Origin: Actinomycetes bacterium
GTDB lineage: Bacteria; Actinomycetota; Actinomycetes; Mycobacteriales; Mycobacteriaceae
Assembly (NCBI GenBank): GCA_023416315.1
Contig: JAEZIA010000009.1
Span: forward strand, 1 to 10,342
DNA length: 10,342 nucleotides
Direction: 5' to 3'
Shown: positions 1 to 6,386 of the stretch, piece by piece
Layout of the letters: each line of letters starts with the position of its first letter
How positions within the stretch are numbered: the stretch's first letter is position 1
Notes under the pieces: model-generated
What the model was told of the DNA's origin: nothing
The model's database searches: none
Seen by the model: only the letters and a program-made list of their open reading frames with translations
Made by a program: the position numbers and the translations under genes

Positions 1-110
1 TATTCCACCAGCTGCTCACCCGGTTACCCGAGGTTCAGGTCGGCGAGCCGGAGTACCTGCACAGCAACGTCATTCACGGCGTGAAACGGCTGCCGGTCAA
101 GCTAGCGTGA
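1..110 (+). CDS. Cytochrome P450, C-terminal fragment
   Basis: The open frame running in from the left edge (codons from base 3) ends at TGA 108-110. Its 35 visible residues include FHQLLTRLPEV, GEPEYLHSN and HGVKRLPV, the usual C-terminal end of mycobacterial cytochrome P450s (the family's GEPE.L.SN...GIKR.PV tail). The heme-binding cysteine and the I-helix lie upstream and cannot be seen, so subfamily and substrate are unknown. In M. tuberculosis, as I recall, cyp126 lies close to the pur genes, so a CYP126-like identity is possible but not shown here. The gene is convergent with purD and the two reading frames overlap by 14 bp, leaving no room for a separate terminator. The family call is fairly safe because of the tail motif; the exact member is a guess. 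Confidence 0.8.
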   Translation, partial: FHQLLTRLPEVQVGEPEYLHSNVIHGVKRLPVKLA

Positions 111-1368
111 CGCGCCCCTCGGCTGCGGCCAGGGCGATGTCACTGCGGAAATGGCTGCCGGGCAAGCGAATCGAGGACACGATCCGGTAGGCGGCGTCGC
201 GCGCGGCGACCAGGTCCGCGCCGGTGCCGACCACCGCGAGCACCCGCCCGCCGGAGGACACGATCGTGCCGTCGTCGCGTCGTGCGGTGCCTGCGTGCAG
301 CACCCCGTCGGCTTCCGATCCGGTGATGACGTCACCGACCCGCGGGCGGCCCGGATAGTTTTCGGCCGCCACCACGACGGTCACGGCGTACCCGTCGTGC
401 CACTGCAGCGGACCGAAGCCGGCCAGCTCGCCGGTGGCGGTGGCGTACAGGAGTTGACCAAGCGGGGATTCCAGCAACGCCAGCACGGCTTGGGTCTCCG
501 GATCACCGAAGCGGCAGTTGAATTCGACCACCGCAGGCCCGTTCGACGTCATCGCCAGCCCCGCGTACAGCAGCCCGGAGAACGGGCAGCCACGGCGGAC
601 GAGTTCGGCGGCAACGGGTTCGACGACACTGCTGACGATGTCGGCCACCACGTCGGCTGGCAGCCACGGCAATGGCGAATAGGCGCCCATCCCACCGGTA
701 TTGGGCCCGGCGTCGTTGTCCGCGACCCGCTTGAAGTCTTGGGCGGGCAGCAGCGGCACCACGGTCGCACCGTCGACCAGACAGAACAGCGATACCTCGG
801 GCCCGTCGAGGAAGGACTCCAGCAGCACCGGATGCCCGGAGTCGAGCAGTGAGGCGGCATGCGCGCGGGCCACGTCACGGTCGTCGGTGACCACCACGCC
901 CTTGCCTGCGGCGAGCCCGTCGTCCTTGACCACCCACGCGGGCTGGCCCGCGGCCGGTCCGAACCGGTCCAGCGCGGCGTCGAGACGGGCGGGGTTGTCG
1001 ACGGTCTCACTGCCCGCGGTGCGGACACCGGCGGCGGCCATCACGTCCTTGGCGAACGCCTTGGAGCCCTCGATGCAGGCGGCGTCCTTGGACGGGCCGA
1101 AGCAGGCGATGCCCGCCGCACGTACCGCGTCGGCGACCCCGAGGACGAGCGGCACCTCGGGACCGATGATCACCAGATCGGCCTCGACCTTGCGGGCCAG
1201 CGTGGTGACGGCCTCGGCGGAGGTCACGTCGACGTCATACTGTTCGGCCACCGATGCGGTGCCGGCATTGCCGGGGGCGACGGCGAGGAAGTCGACTTGC
1301 GGATCCCGGCGCAGCCCCAGCAGCAGGGCGTGTTCGCGGGCACCGGATCCGATCACAAGGACGCGCAC
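97..1368 (-). CDS. purD: Phosphoribosylamine-glycine ligase (GAR synthetase)
   Basis: PurD catalyses step 2 of de novo purine synthesis in the cytosol: phosphoribosylamine + glycine + ATP gives glycinamide ribonucleotide. The 423-residue protein is the usual full length. Family marks in order are the N-terminal loop GSGAREHAL (7-15), IIGPEVPL (67-74), FGPSK and EGSKAFAK (90-107) at the start of the ATP-grasp domain, KDDGLAAGKGV (148-158) for ATP binding, GPNTGGMGAYSP (221-232) and EFNCRFGDPETQ (282-293), which carries metal-binding residues. The C-terminal domain runs to the end without a break. The start is GTG at 1366-1368, giving the standard MRVLVIGSG opening. A TAGGGT -10-like hexamer lies only a few bases upstream, so the mRNA may have almost no leader. 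The last 14 bp overlap the P450 end. No catalytic motif is missing. Confidence 0.98.
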   Translation of the reverse strand: MRVLVIGSGAREHALLLGLRRDPQVDFLAVAPGNAGTASVAEQYDVDVTSAEAVTTLARKVEADLVIIGPEVPLVLGVADAVRAAGIACFGPSKDAACIEGSKAFAKDVMAAAGVRTAGSETVDNPARLDAALDRFGPAAGQPAWVVKDDGLAAGKGVVVTDDRDVARAHAASLLDSGHPVLLESFLDGPEVSLFCLVDGATVVPLLPAQDFKRVADNDAGPNTGGMGAYSPLPWLPADVVADIVSSVVEPVAAELVRRGCPFSGLLYAGLAMTSNGPAVVEFNCRFGDPETQAVLALLESPLGQLLYATATGELAGFGPLQWHDGYAVTVVVAAENYPGRPRVGDVITGSEADGVLHAGTARRDDGTIVSSGGRVLAVVGTGADLVAARDAAYRIVSSIRLPGSHFRSDIALAAAEGRVTLA

Positions 1369-1376
1369 AGGTTCAC

Positions 1377-1382
1377 ACCCTA
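1377..1382 (-). promoter_or_regulatory. Candidate -10 element for purD
   Basis: On the minus strand this reads TAGGGT, matching the mycobacterial TAnnnT -10 consensus. It ends 8 bases before the purD GTG, so transcription would begin at or within a few bases of the start codon (leaderless or nearly so). I see no convincing -35, which is common in mycobacteria. This is a pattern match only. Confidence 0.35.
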
Positions 1383-1427
1383 TCGCCCGCCGCGGCTACC
1401 GGGTGTCGACGAACCGTCTCGGCGGCG

Positions 1428-1444
1428 GGGTCGGTGCCCGACCC
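1428..1444 (-). terminator. Hairpin directly after the tetR stop codon
   Basis: A perfect 7-bp inverted repeat with a 3-nt loop (GGGTCGG, loop, CCGACCC) begins on the last base of the tetR stop codon. All stem pairs are Watson-Crick and mostly G-C. No T-tract follows in the tetR direction, so it is not a classical intrinsic terminator; mycobacterial genes often have such tractless hairpins. It could end or attenuate the tetR transcript before purD, which begins 60 bp further on, or stabilise the tetR 3' end. Confidence 0.5.
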
Positions 1445-2031
1445 TACGACCAGACCGAACCGAACCCGTTCTCCAGGAGTTCGAAGATCGCGTTCAGCGC
1501 CGCGCGCGGATCCGGTTCGTCGCCAACGAACTCGGGGATTTCCAAAATGAAGCGGGCGGCGGCACGCGCGGTGATGTCACCAGGCGCCAAGCCGGCTTCC
1601 GCGGCGATGGCCTCGGCCAGAGGCCCCTCACTCCGGATCCACATCGTGCGGGTGTAGTTGCGCAGCGCCGGCGTCTTCATGATGAGCGCGGTGCGCCGCT
1701 GGACGTCCGGTGCAGGATCGGTGACGAACGGGCCACGGGTCAACATGTATTCGCGGATCGAGGCCATCAGGGAGACGCCGGCCGGCCGCTGTTTCACCGC
1801 GGCAAGAAGGCCTTCCCGGCGCTCGACGCCATCGTCGAACATGATGGCTTCTTTACCGCCGGGCACATGGTTGAACAGCGTCGGGACCGAGATGTCCACC
1901 GCATCTGCGATCTCCTTCACGCTTACCTGGTCGTAGCCCTTGGCCAGGAACAACTGCTCGGCCGCGGTCGCCAGGGCGGCTCGGGTCTGCGCATTCTTGC
2001 GTGCTCGGCGCCCGACCGGGATCTCTGTCAC
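1444..2031 (-). CDS. TetR/AcrR-family transcriptional regulator
   Basis: A 195-residue DNA-binding regulator of normal TetR length. Residues 13-60 form the TetR_N three-helix domain: ALATAAEQLFLAKGYDQVSV, then the helix-turn-helix KEIADAVDISVPTLFNH (39-55), then the usual GGKEAI linker. Residues 65-195 would be the all-helical ligand-binding and dimer domain, whose ligand cannot be predicted. The start is GTG at 2029-2031, chosen because a TTGATT/TACAAT promoter is spaced to begin the transcript exactly there. An ATG 8 bases upstream is out of frame and hits a stop. It is divergent from the FAD monooxygenase gene with 83 bp between them, the classic arrangement of a TetR repressor controlling itself and the adjacent oxygenase. 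Downstream purD is a housekeeping gene and is probably not a target. Confidence 0.93.
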   Translation of the reverse strand: MTEIPVGRRARKNAQTRAALATAAEQLFLAKGYDQVSVKEIADAVDISVPTLFNHVPGGKEAIMFDDGVERREGLLAAVKQRPAGVSLMASIREYMLTRGPFVTDPAPDVQRRTALIMKTPALRNYTRTMWIRSEGPLAEAIAAEAGLAPGDITARAAARFILEIPEFVGDEPDPRAALNAIFELLENGFGSVWS

Positions 2032-2037
2032 GCACGC

Positions 2038-2066
2038 ATTGTACGAGTAAAATCTAGGTGAATCAA
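2038..2066 (-). promoter_or_regulatory. Promoter of tetR, predicted leaderless
   Basis: Reading on the minus strand, -35 TTGATT (2066-2061), a 17-nt spacer and -10 TACAAT (2043-2038) form a good sigma-70/SigA-type promoter. The -10 differs from TATAAT at one base. Seven bases after the -10 comes the G of the tetR GTG at 2031, so the transcript should start on the start codon. Leaderless mRNAs with ATG/GTG at +1 are common in mycobacteria. No Shine-Dalgarno sequence is present, which fits. Confidence 0.65.
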
Positions 2067-2081
2067 TTATTTAACTGGATT
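2061..2081. promoter_or_regulatory. Candidate TetR operator between the divergent genes
   Basis: An imperfect palindrome, AATCAA, 9 nt (TTATTTAAC), TGGATT, has 5 of 6 outer bases matching, with a second weak dyad CAATTA/TAACTG inside it. It lies in an AT-rich stretch unlike the surrounding genes. It covers the tetR -35 on one side and touches the candidate -35 of the monooxygenase gene on the other, so a bound dimer would block both promoters. The symmetry is weak; the position is the better argument. Confidence 0.35.
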
Positions 2082-2108
2082 GTGTTTCTGAACGACTAAT
2101 GGTTTATT
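2080..2108 (+). promoter_or_regulatory. Candidate promoter of the FAD monooxygenase unit
   Basis: TTGTGT (2080-2085), a 17-nt spacer and TTTATT (2103-2108) give a weak promoter whose transcript would start 7 bases later, on the ATG at 2115. The run of G just before the ATG leaves only 1 base of spacing and cannot serve as a normal ribosome site, which favours leaderless initiation. An alternative is TTAACT (2071) with a poorer -10 near 2094. It is weaker than the tetR promoter, as expected for a repressed gene. Confidence 0.4.
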
Positions 2109-2114
2109 GGGGGC

Positions 2115-3716
2115 ATGACGAACATTGGTACCGCACCTTTCCCGGGACAGGTTCCCGTCCTGATCGTCGGCGGCAGCCTGGTCGGCATGTCGGCCGCGAC
2201 ATTTCTGGCAGCCCACGGCGTTCCGGTTGTCGTGGCAGAACGGCACCGGGGTAGTGCGCCCCACCCCCGTGCCATCGGCTACACGACGCGCACCATGGAA
2301 CTGTTTCGCAGCGTCGGCATCGAACTTCCGCCGAGTTCACACACCGGCGGGCCGCCTCGTCGGGCCCGGGTTCAGAGCCTCGCGGGCACCTTGTACGAGG
2401 AGTATCCGTGGACCGCCGCCCCGTCCGACAGCGGGAATCCCGACAGGTATTCCCCCGTGCGTGGAACCGCCATTGCTCAGGACCGCCTGGAGCCGATTCT
2501 GCGCGACCGTGCCACCGAACTCGGCGCCGACATTCGTCTGGGCACCGAGCTGCTCGACTTCGACTACGACTCCGACGGTGTTAACGCGTCACTACTGCAC
2601 CGGATCTCGGGTCACCGTTATCGGGTGCGCGCGCAATATGTCATTGCCGCCGACGGCGCCGCGAGCTTCGTCCGAGAAACTCTGGGTATTGCGCGTACCG
2701 GACGCGGCTTGCTCTCGGTGCAGCGCAGCATTCTGTTCCGTGCGCCGTTGCAGGGCTACCTGCGCGACGGCGTTGTCCAGTTCGAGATTGATCAACCCGA
2801 CTTCAAGGCATTTCTGACCACCTATGGAGACGGGCGCTGGGTGCTGATGCTCGACGACGATGCCGACCTGACCGATGACCAACAGCGCACACTGATCCGG
2901 CGGGCCGTCGGTATTTCCGATCTGCCAATCGATCTGCTCACCACGGGACGTTGGGAGCTTGCCGCACGGATTGCGGAGCGATTCCAGCAGGGGCGGGTCT
3001 TCCTCGCCGGCGACGCAGCTCACCAACTGCCGCCCAATCGCGGCGGATATGGCGCGAATACCGGCATCGAGGACGCCCACAATCTGGCGTGGAAACTTGC
3101 TGCGGTGCATTCCGGGACATCATCGCCCGCATTGCTGGAGACTTACGATGCCGAACGCCGTCCCATCGCTTGGCTGCGGCATCGCCAGATATTCGCACGA
3201 GCCGATTACAAGGCCTTCCGCGCCCGCGGCGATGGAACAGAGGTTATCGATGACATCGCGATGGACCTCGGCCAGCTCTACCGGTCATCGGCGATATCCG
3301 AGATCCCGGCCATGCTGCCCCCCGCTCGGCGACCCGACCAGTGGGCCGGCCAGCCCGGCACTCGCGCACCGCATCTGTGGTTGAAAGCCAGTACCGGAGA
3401 GACCATTTCCACCCTGGACCGCTTCGGCAAGTCCTGGGTGCTGATAACCGAGGACCCCCGGTGGGCGCATACCGCTGCCGCAGCATCAGCTCGGTCCGGC
3501 ATGCCGCTCACGATCGTGACCGTCGAACCGGACGACAACCTTGGGCCACAGTCATTTCCGGATGCCTACGGGTTGACGCCCAGCGGTGCCAGCCTGGTTC
3601 GTCCGGACGGGTACGTCGCCGCGCGTTGGCCGGTAGCGCCCGAGAATGCCTGCGCGGAACTGGAACAGACGTTGTGCCGGCTCGCCGAAGCAGGACACGC
3701 CGGGGCCCGACCGTGA
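2115..3716 (+). CDS. FAD-dependent aromatic hydroxylase (class A monooxygenase)
   Basis: A 533-residue flavoprotein of the PHBH/PheA-TfdB fold (Pfam FAD_binding_3), which uses NADPH and O2 to hydroxylate aromatic or polyketide substrates in the cytosol. Visible marks are the N-terminal dinucleotide loop GGSLVGMSAA (19-28) followed by acidic E42, the arginine-bearing RTMELFRSVGI (59-69), the DG motif AADGAASFVR (178-187) and the GD motif RVFLAGDAAHQLPPNRGGYG (294-313), then the NTGIEDAHNLAWKL helix. Residues about 410-530 form the thioredoxin-like C-terminal domain of MhpA- and polyketide-hydroxylase-type members, ending near LVRPDGYVAARW (494-505). The first glycine position is G19-G20-S21, a common variant. 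The ATG start has no Shine-Dalgarno but fits a leaderless promoter. It overlaps the next gene by one base. The substrate is unknown; rifampicin-type, 3-hydroxyphenylpropionate-type and polyketide hydroxylases all share these motifs. Confidence 0.93.
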   Translation: MTNIGTAPFPGQVPVLIVGGSLVGMSAATFLAAHGVPVVVAERHRGSAPHPRAIGYTTRTMELFRSVGIELPPSSHTGGPPRRARVQSLAGTLYEEYPWTAAPSDSGNPDRYSPVRGTAIAQDRLEPILRDRATELGADIRLGTELLDFDYDSDGVNASLLHRISGHRYRVRAQYVIAADGAASFVRETLGIARTGRGLLSVQRSILFRAPLQGYLRDGVVQFEIDQPDFKAFLTTYGDGRWVLMLDDDADLTDDQQRTLIRRAVGISDLPIDLLTTGRWELAARIAERFQQGRVFLAGDAAHQLPPNRGGYGANTGIEDAHNLAWKLAAVHSGTSSPALLETYDAERRPIAWLRHRQIFARADYKAFRARGDGTEVIDDIAMDLGQLYRSSAISEIPAMLPPARRPDQWAGQPGTRAPHLWLKASTGETISTLDRFGKSWVLITEDPRWAHTAAAASARSGMPLTIVTVEPDDNLGPQSFPDAYGLTPSGASLVRPDGYVAARWPVAPENACAELEQTLCRLAEAGHAGARP

Positions 3717-4165
3717 TGAACGCGCACCGAACGGCACAGCGGGTGCGCCGTTTGGAAGATGTCGAGGCCATCAAAACCCTGACCGCACGATACGCCAACG
3801 CGATCAACCGCACCCCCGATCACGCGCAGGTCGACATAGGCACCGTTCGCGCGATCTTGACCTCCGACGCTCGTTGGAGCAGCGCCGATTTCGGTGTGGT
3901 CGCGGGCGCCGACGCCATCATCGACGCACTTCCCGCTGCCACCGCTGGTGTCCCGCTGGCCATGCATGCCTTCGTCAACCCCACCATCACCGTGGACGCG
4001 GACACCGGCACCGGGCGCTGGGCGCTCTGGATCGCCTCGATTTTCGATGGCCGTCCCGGCACCGTGCACATGGCTGCGGAGATGACATATGCGCGTACCG
4101 AAGCGGGCTGGCGGATCCGAACCATCCACATCGGCCGAGGTTTCCGGATCTGCGGTGTCCCGTGA
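3716..4165 (+). CDS. SnoaL/NTF2-like small protein
   Basis: A 149-residue protein with the layout of SnoaL_4/NTF2-like cone-fold domains: an N-terminal helix pair RRLEDVEAIKTLTARYANAI (11-30), a middle part with GADAIIDAL (64-72), the buried-pocket strand AMHAFVNPTITVD (82-94), then strands RWALWIASIF (101-110), TVHMAAEMTYART (116-128) and GWRIRTIHIG (131-140). Members act as ring cyclases, dehydratases, isomerases or binding subunits for small hydrophobic substrates. The ATG shares its first base with the monooxygenase stop (TGATG), so the two are translationally coupled; a GTG just before it is also in frame. Coupling suggests both act on the same compound. The reading frame is open further upstream, but that part only shadows the monooxygenase gene. 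The exact activity cannot be named. Confidence 0.8.
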   Translation: MNAHRTAQRVRRLEDVEAIKTLTARYANAINRTPDHAQVDIGTVRAILTSDARWSSADFGVVAGADAIIDALPAATAGVPLAMHAFVNPTITVDADTGTGRWALWIASIFDGRPGTVHMAAEMTYARTEAGWRIRTIHIGRGFRICGVP

Positions 4166-4187
4166 ACGGGCAGCTGAAAATAAGACG

Positions 4188-5024
4188 ATGAACCACTCGA
4201 CGCACGGTGTTCGCTTCGGGTCATTGGCCGTGGCGCTGTCGCTCATACTCGCCGGGTGCAACCGCAGCACCGAAGACCGATGGGCCGACGAGTTCGACGG
4301 TCCGGCAGGATCATCCGCAAATACCTCGGCATGGACCAACGACGTCGGCAATGCCGAATTCGATGGTTGGGGCAACGACGAACTGCAGTGGTACACGGCC
4401 GGTGCGGCAAACGCGGCATTGGACGGTGCCGGCAATCTCGTCATCACGGCGCAGGCCGAGCAACCGACGGGACGGTGTTACACAGTGCCGATCTGCCCGT
4501 ACACCTCGGCCCGGCTCACCACGCGCAATCGGGTGGAGCTGGTGTCGGGGCGGGTCGAGGTCCGGGCCAAGCTGCCCACTGACGTCGGGTTGCTACCGGC
4601 CGTCTGGCTCCTCGGGCCTGGTGAGTGGCCGGAGGGCGGAGAGATTGATATCGCCGAGGTCGTCGGTGGTGAACCGGCAACCGTCTACGGGTCCGCTCAC
4701 GGTCCCGGTTACTCAGATGACGAGGGCCCGTCATTTTCCGCGAAGTTGGCCGGCGACGCCGCGGAAGATTTCCATGTGTACGGCGTCGACAAGCGGCCTG
4801 ATCGGGTCACCTGGTCGGTCGACGGTGCGGACTACGCATCCCTGCGGCGCACCGACCTCCCTACCGGCTTGCGGTGGGTGCTGGACAAGCCGATGTCGAT
4901 CGTCGTCAATCTGGCGGTCGGCGGCACCTGGCCTGGCGACCCGGACGACTCGACGTCATTTCCGGCGCGCATGGAGGTGGACTACGTGCGGATGGCCGGG
5001 GACATCATCCGGACCAAGTCCTGA
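4188..5024 (+). CDS. GH16 beta-glucanase-like lipoprotein
   Basis: A 278-residue exported glycosidase. The N-terminus has a short charged part, the hydrophobic core SLAVALSLI (12-20) and lipobox LAGC with C24 as the lipidated cysteine, so the mature enzyme should be anchored to the outer face of the cell membrane. The GH16 jelly-roll domain follows: WADEFDGP (32-39), YTSARLTTR (105-113), SGRVEVRAKLP (120-130), AVWLLG (138-143), the catalytic GGEIDIAEVVG (150-160) with E152 nucleophile, D154 and E157 acid/base all present, and FHVYGVD (195-201). C97 and C103 may pair. GH16 enzymes cut or transfer beta-1,3/1,4-glucans and related polymers; the M. tuberculosis homologue I recall is Rv0315. The ATG at 4188 is preferred because it gives a proper signal peptide; an in-frame GTG at 4155 would overlap the SnoaL gene. 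It follows that gene by 22 bp with only a weak ribosome site. Confidence 0.93.
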   Translation: MNHSTHGVRFGSLAVALSLILAGCNRSTEDRWADEFDGPAGSSANTSAWTNDVGNAEFDGWGNDELQWYTAGAANAALDGAGNLVITAQAEQPTGRCYTVPICPYTSARLTTRNRVELVSGRVEVRAKLPTDVGLLPAVWLLGPGEWPEGGEIDIAEVVGGEPATVYGSAHGPGYSDDEGPSFSAKLAGDAAEDFHVYGVDKRPDRVTWSVDGADYASLRRTDLPTGLRWVLDKPMSIVVNLAVGGTWPGDPDDSTSFPARMEVDYVRMAGDIIRTKS

Positions 5025-5046
5025 GTCATCGAGCGAGTTCCGGCGG

Positions 5047-6366
5047 TTACGACCCAGATTTTCCGCCGGTCATGATCGTGGCCATCCGGGCCTTCATGTC
5101 GCCATAGGTGATGGCCTGCGAACCCGGGCGCGGGATTCGATCGACGTCGACCTTCGGGGTCGACAAGTCCTTGTCCGCCACCTGCGCACGCAGCGCGGCG
5201 ACCGTGCAGTTGTCGCGACCCAGTCGCTCGACACCGGTGTAGCCGAAGGCCTTCGCGGCGTTGCGCCACGAGATCGCCTCGATCTCGTCGGCCGTGCACC
5301 CGTCGAGCTCCTTGGCGAGCTGCTCGGGCGCGTCCGGCCAGCTCGAATCGGAATGCGGGTAGTCCATCTCCCAGCAGATCGTCTCGACTCCGATCCGGTG
5401 CCGGTTTTCGATGCCGACGCGGTCGCGGATGAAGCAGGACAGGAAGTTGGCGCGGAACACATCGGTCGGGGTCCGGCCACCGCCCAGGTCGTCACCGGTC
5501 CAGGCGCGCTGGCGGCTGTAGACATCCTCGAACCGTTCCAGCAGGAACGGAATCCAGCCGATGCCGCCTTCGGAGAGGGCGAACTTGATCGTGGGGAAAT
5601 CCTTGACGACTCGGGAGAACAACAGGTCGGCAGTGAACCGCCCGGTGTCCAGCACGAGCATGGAGTTGTAGGCCAGGTAGCTGGTGTGGTCGGACGGGAC
5701 CGGCATCCCGCCGCCGGTGCCGATGTGAATGTTGACGACGGTGTTGTTCTCGCACACCGCCTCCCAGAGAACATCCCACTGGCGGTCCTGCCACGCCGGC
5801 TGACCGTAGTTGCCGATGTGCTGGGGGACGGTCACCGCGCGGCACCCGAGAGACGCCAGCCGGCGCACTTCGTCGGCCGCCAATTGAGCGTCCCACAGCG
5901 GAAGGATTCCCATCGGGATGAAGCGGTCCGGGTGGGCACCGCACCAGTCCTCGATGTGCCAGTCGTTGTAGGCCTTGACCATGACCGCTGAAATGTCGCG
6001 CTCACCTTTGAAGGTGAACAACGCCCCGGAGATCGTCGGGAAGGACGGGAAGCACACGGAAGCCAGCACGCCCGAGGCGTTCATATCGTCGACGCGGGCA
6101 TCGACGTCGTAGCAACCCTTGCGCATGTCCTCGAAGCGGGACGGCTCGAATCCCCACTCGTCGTTGGGCCGGCCGGCAACCGCGTTCAAGCCGATGTTGG
6201 GCAGCTTCATCCCGTCATAGACCCAAGCTACCGAGCCGTCGGCCTCTTCGACGATCCGCGGCGCGTCGTCGGCATAGCGGGCGGGCACCCTTCCGGCGAA
6301 CATGTCGGGGGGTTCGACGGTGTGGTCGTCAACACTGATCAACACCAAATTCGAGGGATCCACCAT
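5047..6366 (-). CDS. Amidohydrolase-2 family metal-dependent hydrolase
   Basis: A 439-residue TIM-barrel enzyme of the Amidohydrolase_2/ACMSD family (COG2159), which hydrolyses or decarboxylates ring-derived acids with one divalent metal. The N-terminal metal site is SVDDHTVEPPDMF (11-23) with D13 and H15. H214 in VNIHIG and the C-terminal EMDYPHSD (333-340) with D335 are the other expected ligands; SEGGIGWIPFLLERFEDVY (265-283) is the family's conserved helix region. The start at ATG 6366 is chosen because AGGAGA lies 7 bases upstream. An alternative ATG at 6390 overlaps the thiolase stop as ATGA and would add 8 residues. It is the last gene of the minus-strand operon and ends 22 bp from the convergent GH16 gene. 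Many mycobacterial catabolic clusters carry such proteins beside thiolase/DUF35 pairs, but few have a known substrate. Confidence 0.9.
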   Translation of the reverse strand: MVDPSNLVLISVDDHTVEPPDMFAGRVPARYADDAPRIVEEADGSVAWVYDGMKLPNIGLNAVAGRPNDEWGFEPSRFEDMRKGCYDVDARVDDMNASGVLASVCFPSFPTISGALFTFKGERDISAVMVKAYNDWHIEDWCGAHPDRFIPMGILPLWDAQLAADEVRRLASLGCRAVTVPQHIGNYGQPAWQDRQWDVLWEAVCENNTVVNIHIGTGGGMPVPSDHTSYLAYNSMLVLDTGRFTADLLFSRVVKDFPTIKFALSEGGIGWIPFLLERFEDVYSRQRAWTGDDLGGGRTPTDVFRANFLSCFIRDRVGIENRHRIGVETICWEMDYPHSDSSWPDAPEQLAKELDGCTADEIEAISWRNAAKAFGYTGVERLGRDNCTVAALRAQVADKDLSTPKVDVDRIPRPGSQAITYGDMKARMATIMTGGKSGS

Positions 6367-6373
6367 CACCGGT

Positions 6374-6379
6374 TCTCCT
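6374..6379 (-). promoter_or_regulatory. Ribosome binding site deciding the amidohydrolase start
   Basis: AGGAGA on the minus strand lies 7 bases before the ATG at 6366 and inside the short gap after the thiolase stop. It supports that start over the ATG at 6390, which overlaps the thiolase stop, and over the longer open frame reaching back to 6447. Confidence 0.7.
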
Positions 6380-6386
6380 ACCCTGA

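Noticed and set aside
859..2061. 400-residue plus-strand frame opposite purD and tetR
   Set aside because: It mirrors two recognisable genes on the other strand, runs across their intergenic hairpin, and contains no motif. It is a GC-bias artefact.
3341..3715. N-terminal extension of the SnoaL-like protein
   Set aside because: The frame is open, but this part lies wholly within the monooxygenase gene and its translation is Arg-rich nonsense; the recognisable domain begins after the ATG at 3716.
4089..4187. N-terminal extension of the GH16 protein
   Set aside because: It would bury the signal peptide behind 33 extra residues and overlap the SnoaL gene; the ATG at 4188 gives a standard lipoprotein signal.
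5025..5046. Bidirectional terminator between the convergent GH16 and amidohydrolase genes
   Set aside because: I looked for an inverted repeat in these 22 bases and found no stem worth reporting.
4207..5991. 594-residue open frame on the plus strand across GH16 and the amidohydrolase
   Set aside because: It is out of frame with the GH16 gene and antisense to the amidohydrolase, both of which have clear catalytic motifs. Its translation is Arg/Ser/Pro-rich low-complexity text with no family motif, typical of GC-rich shadow frames.
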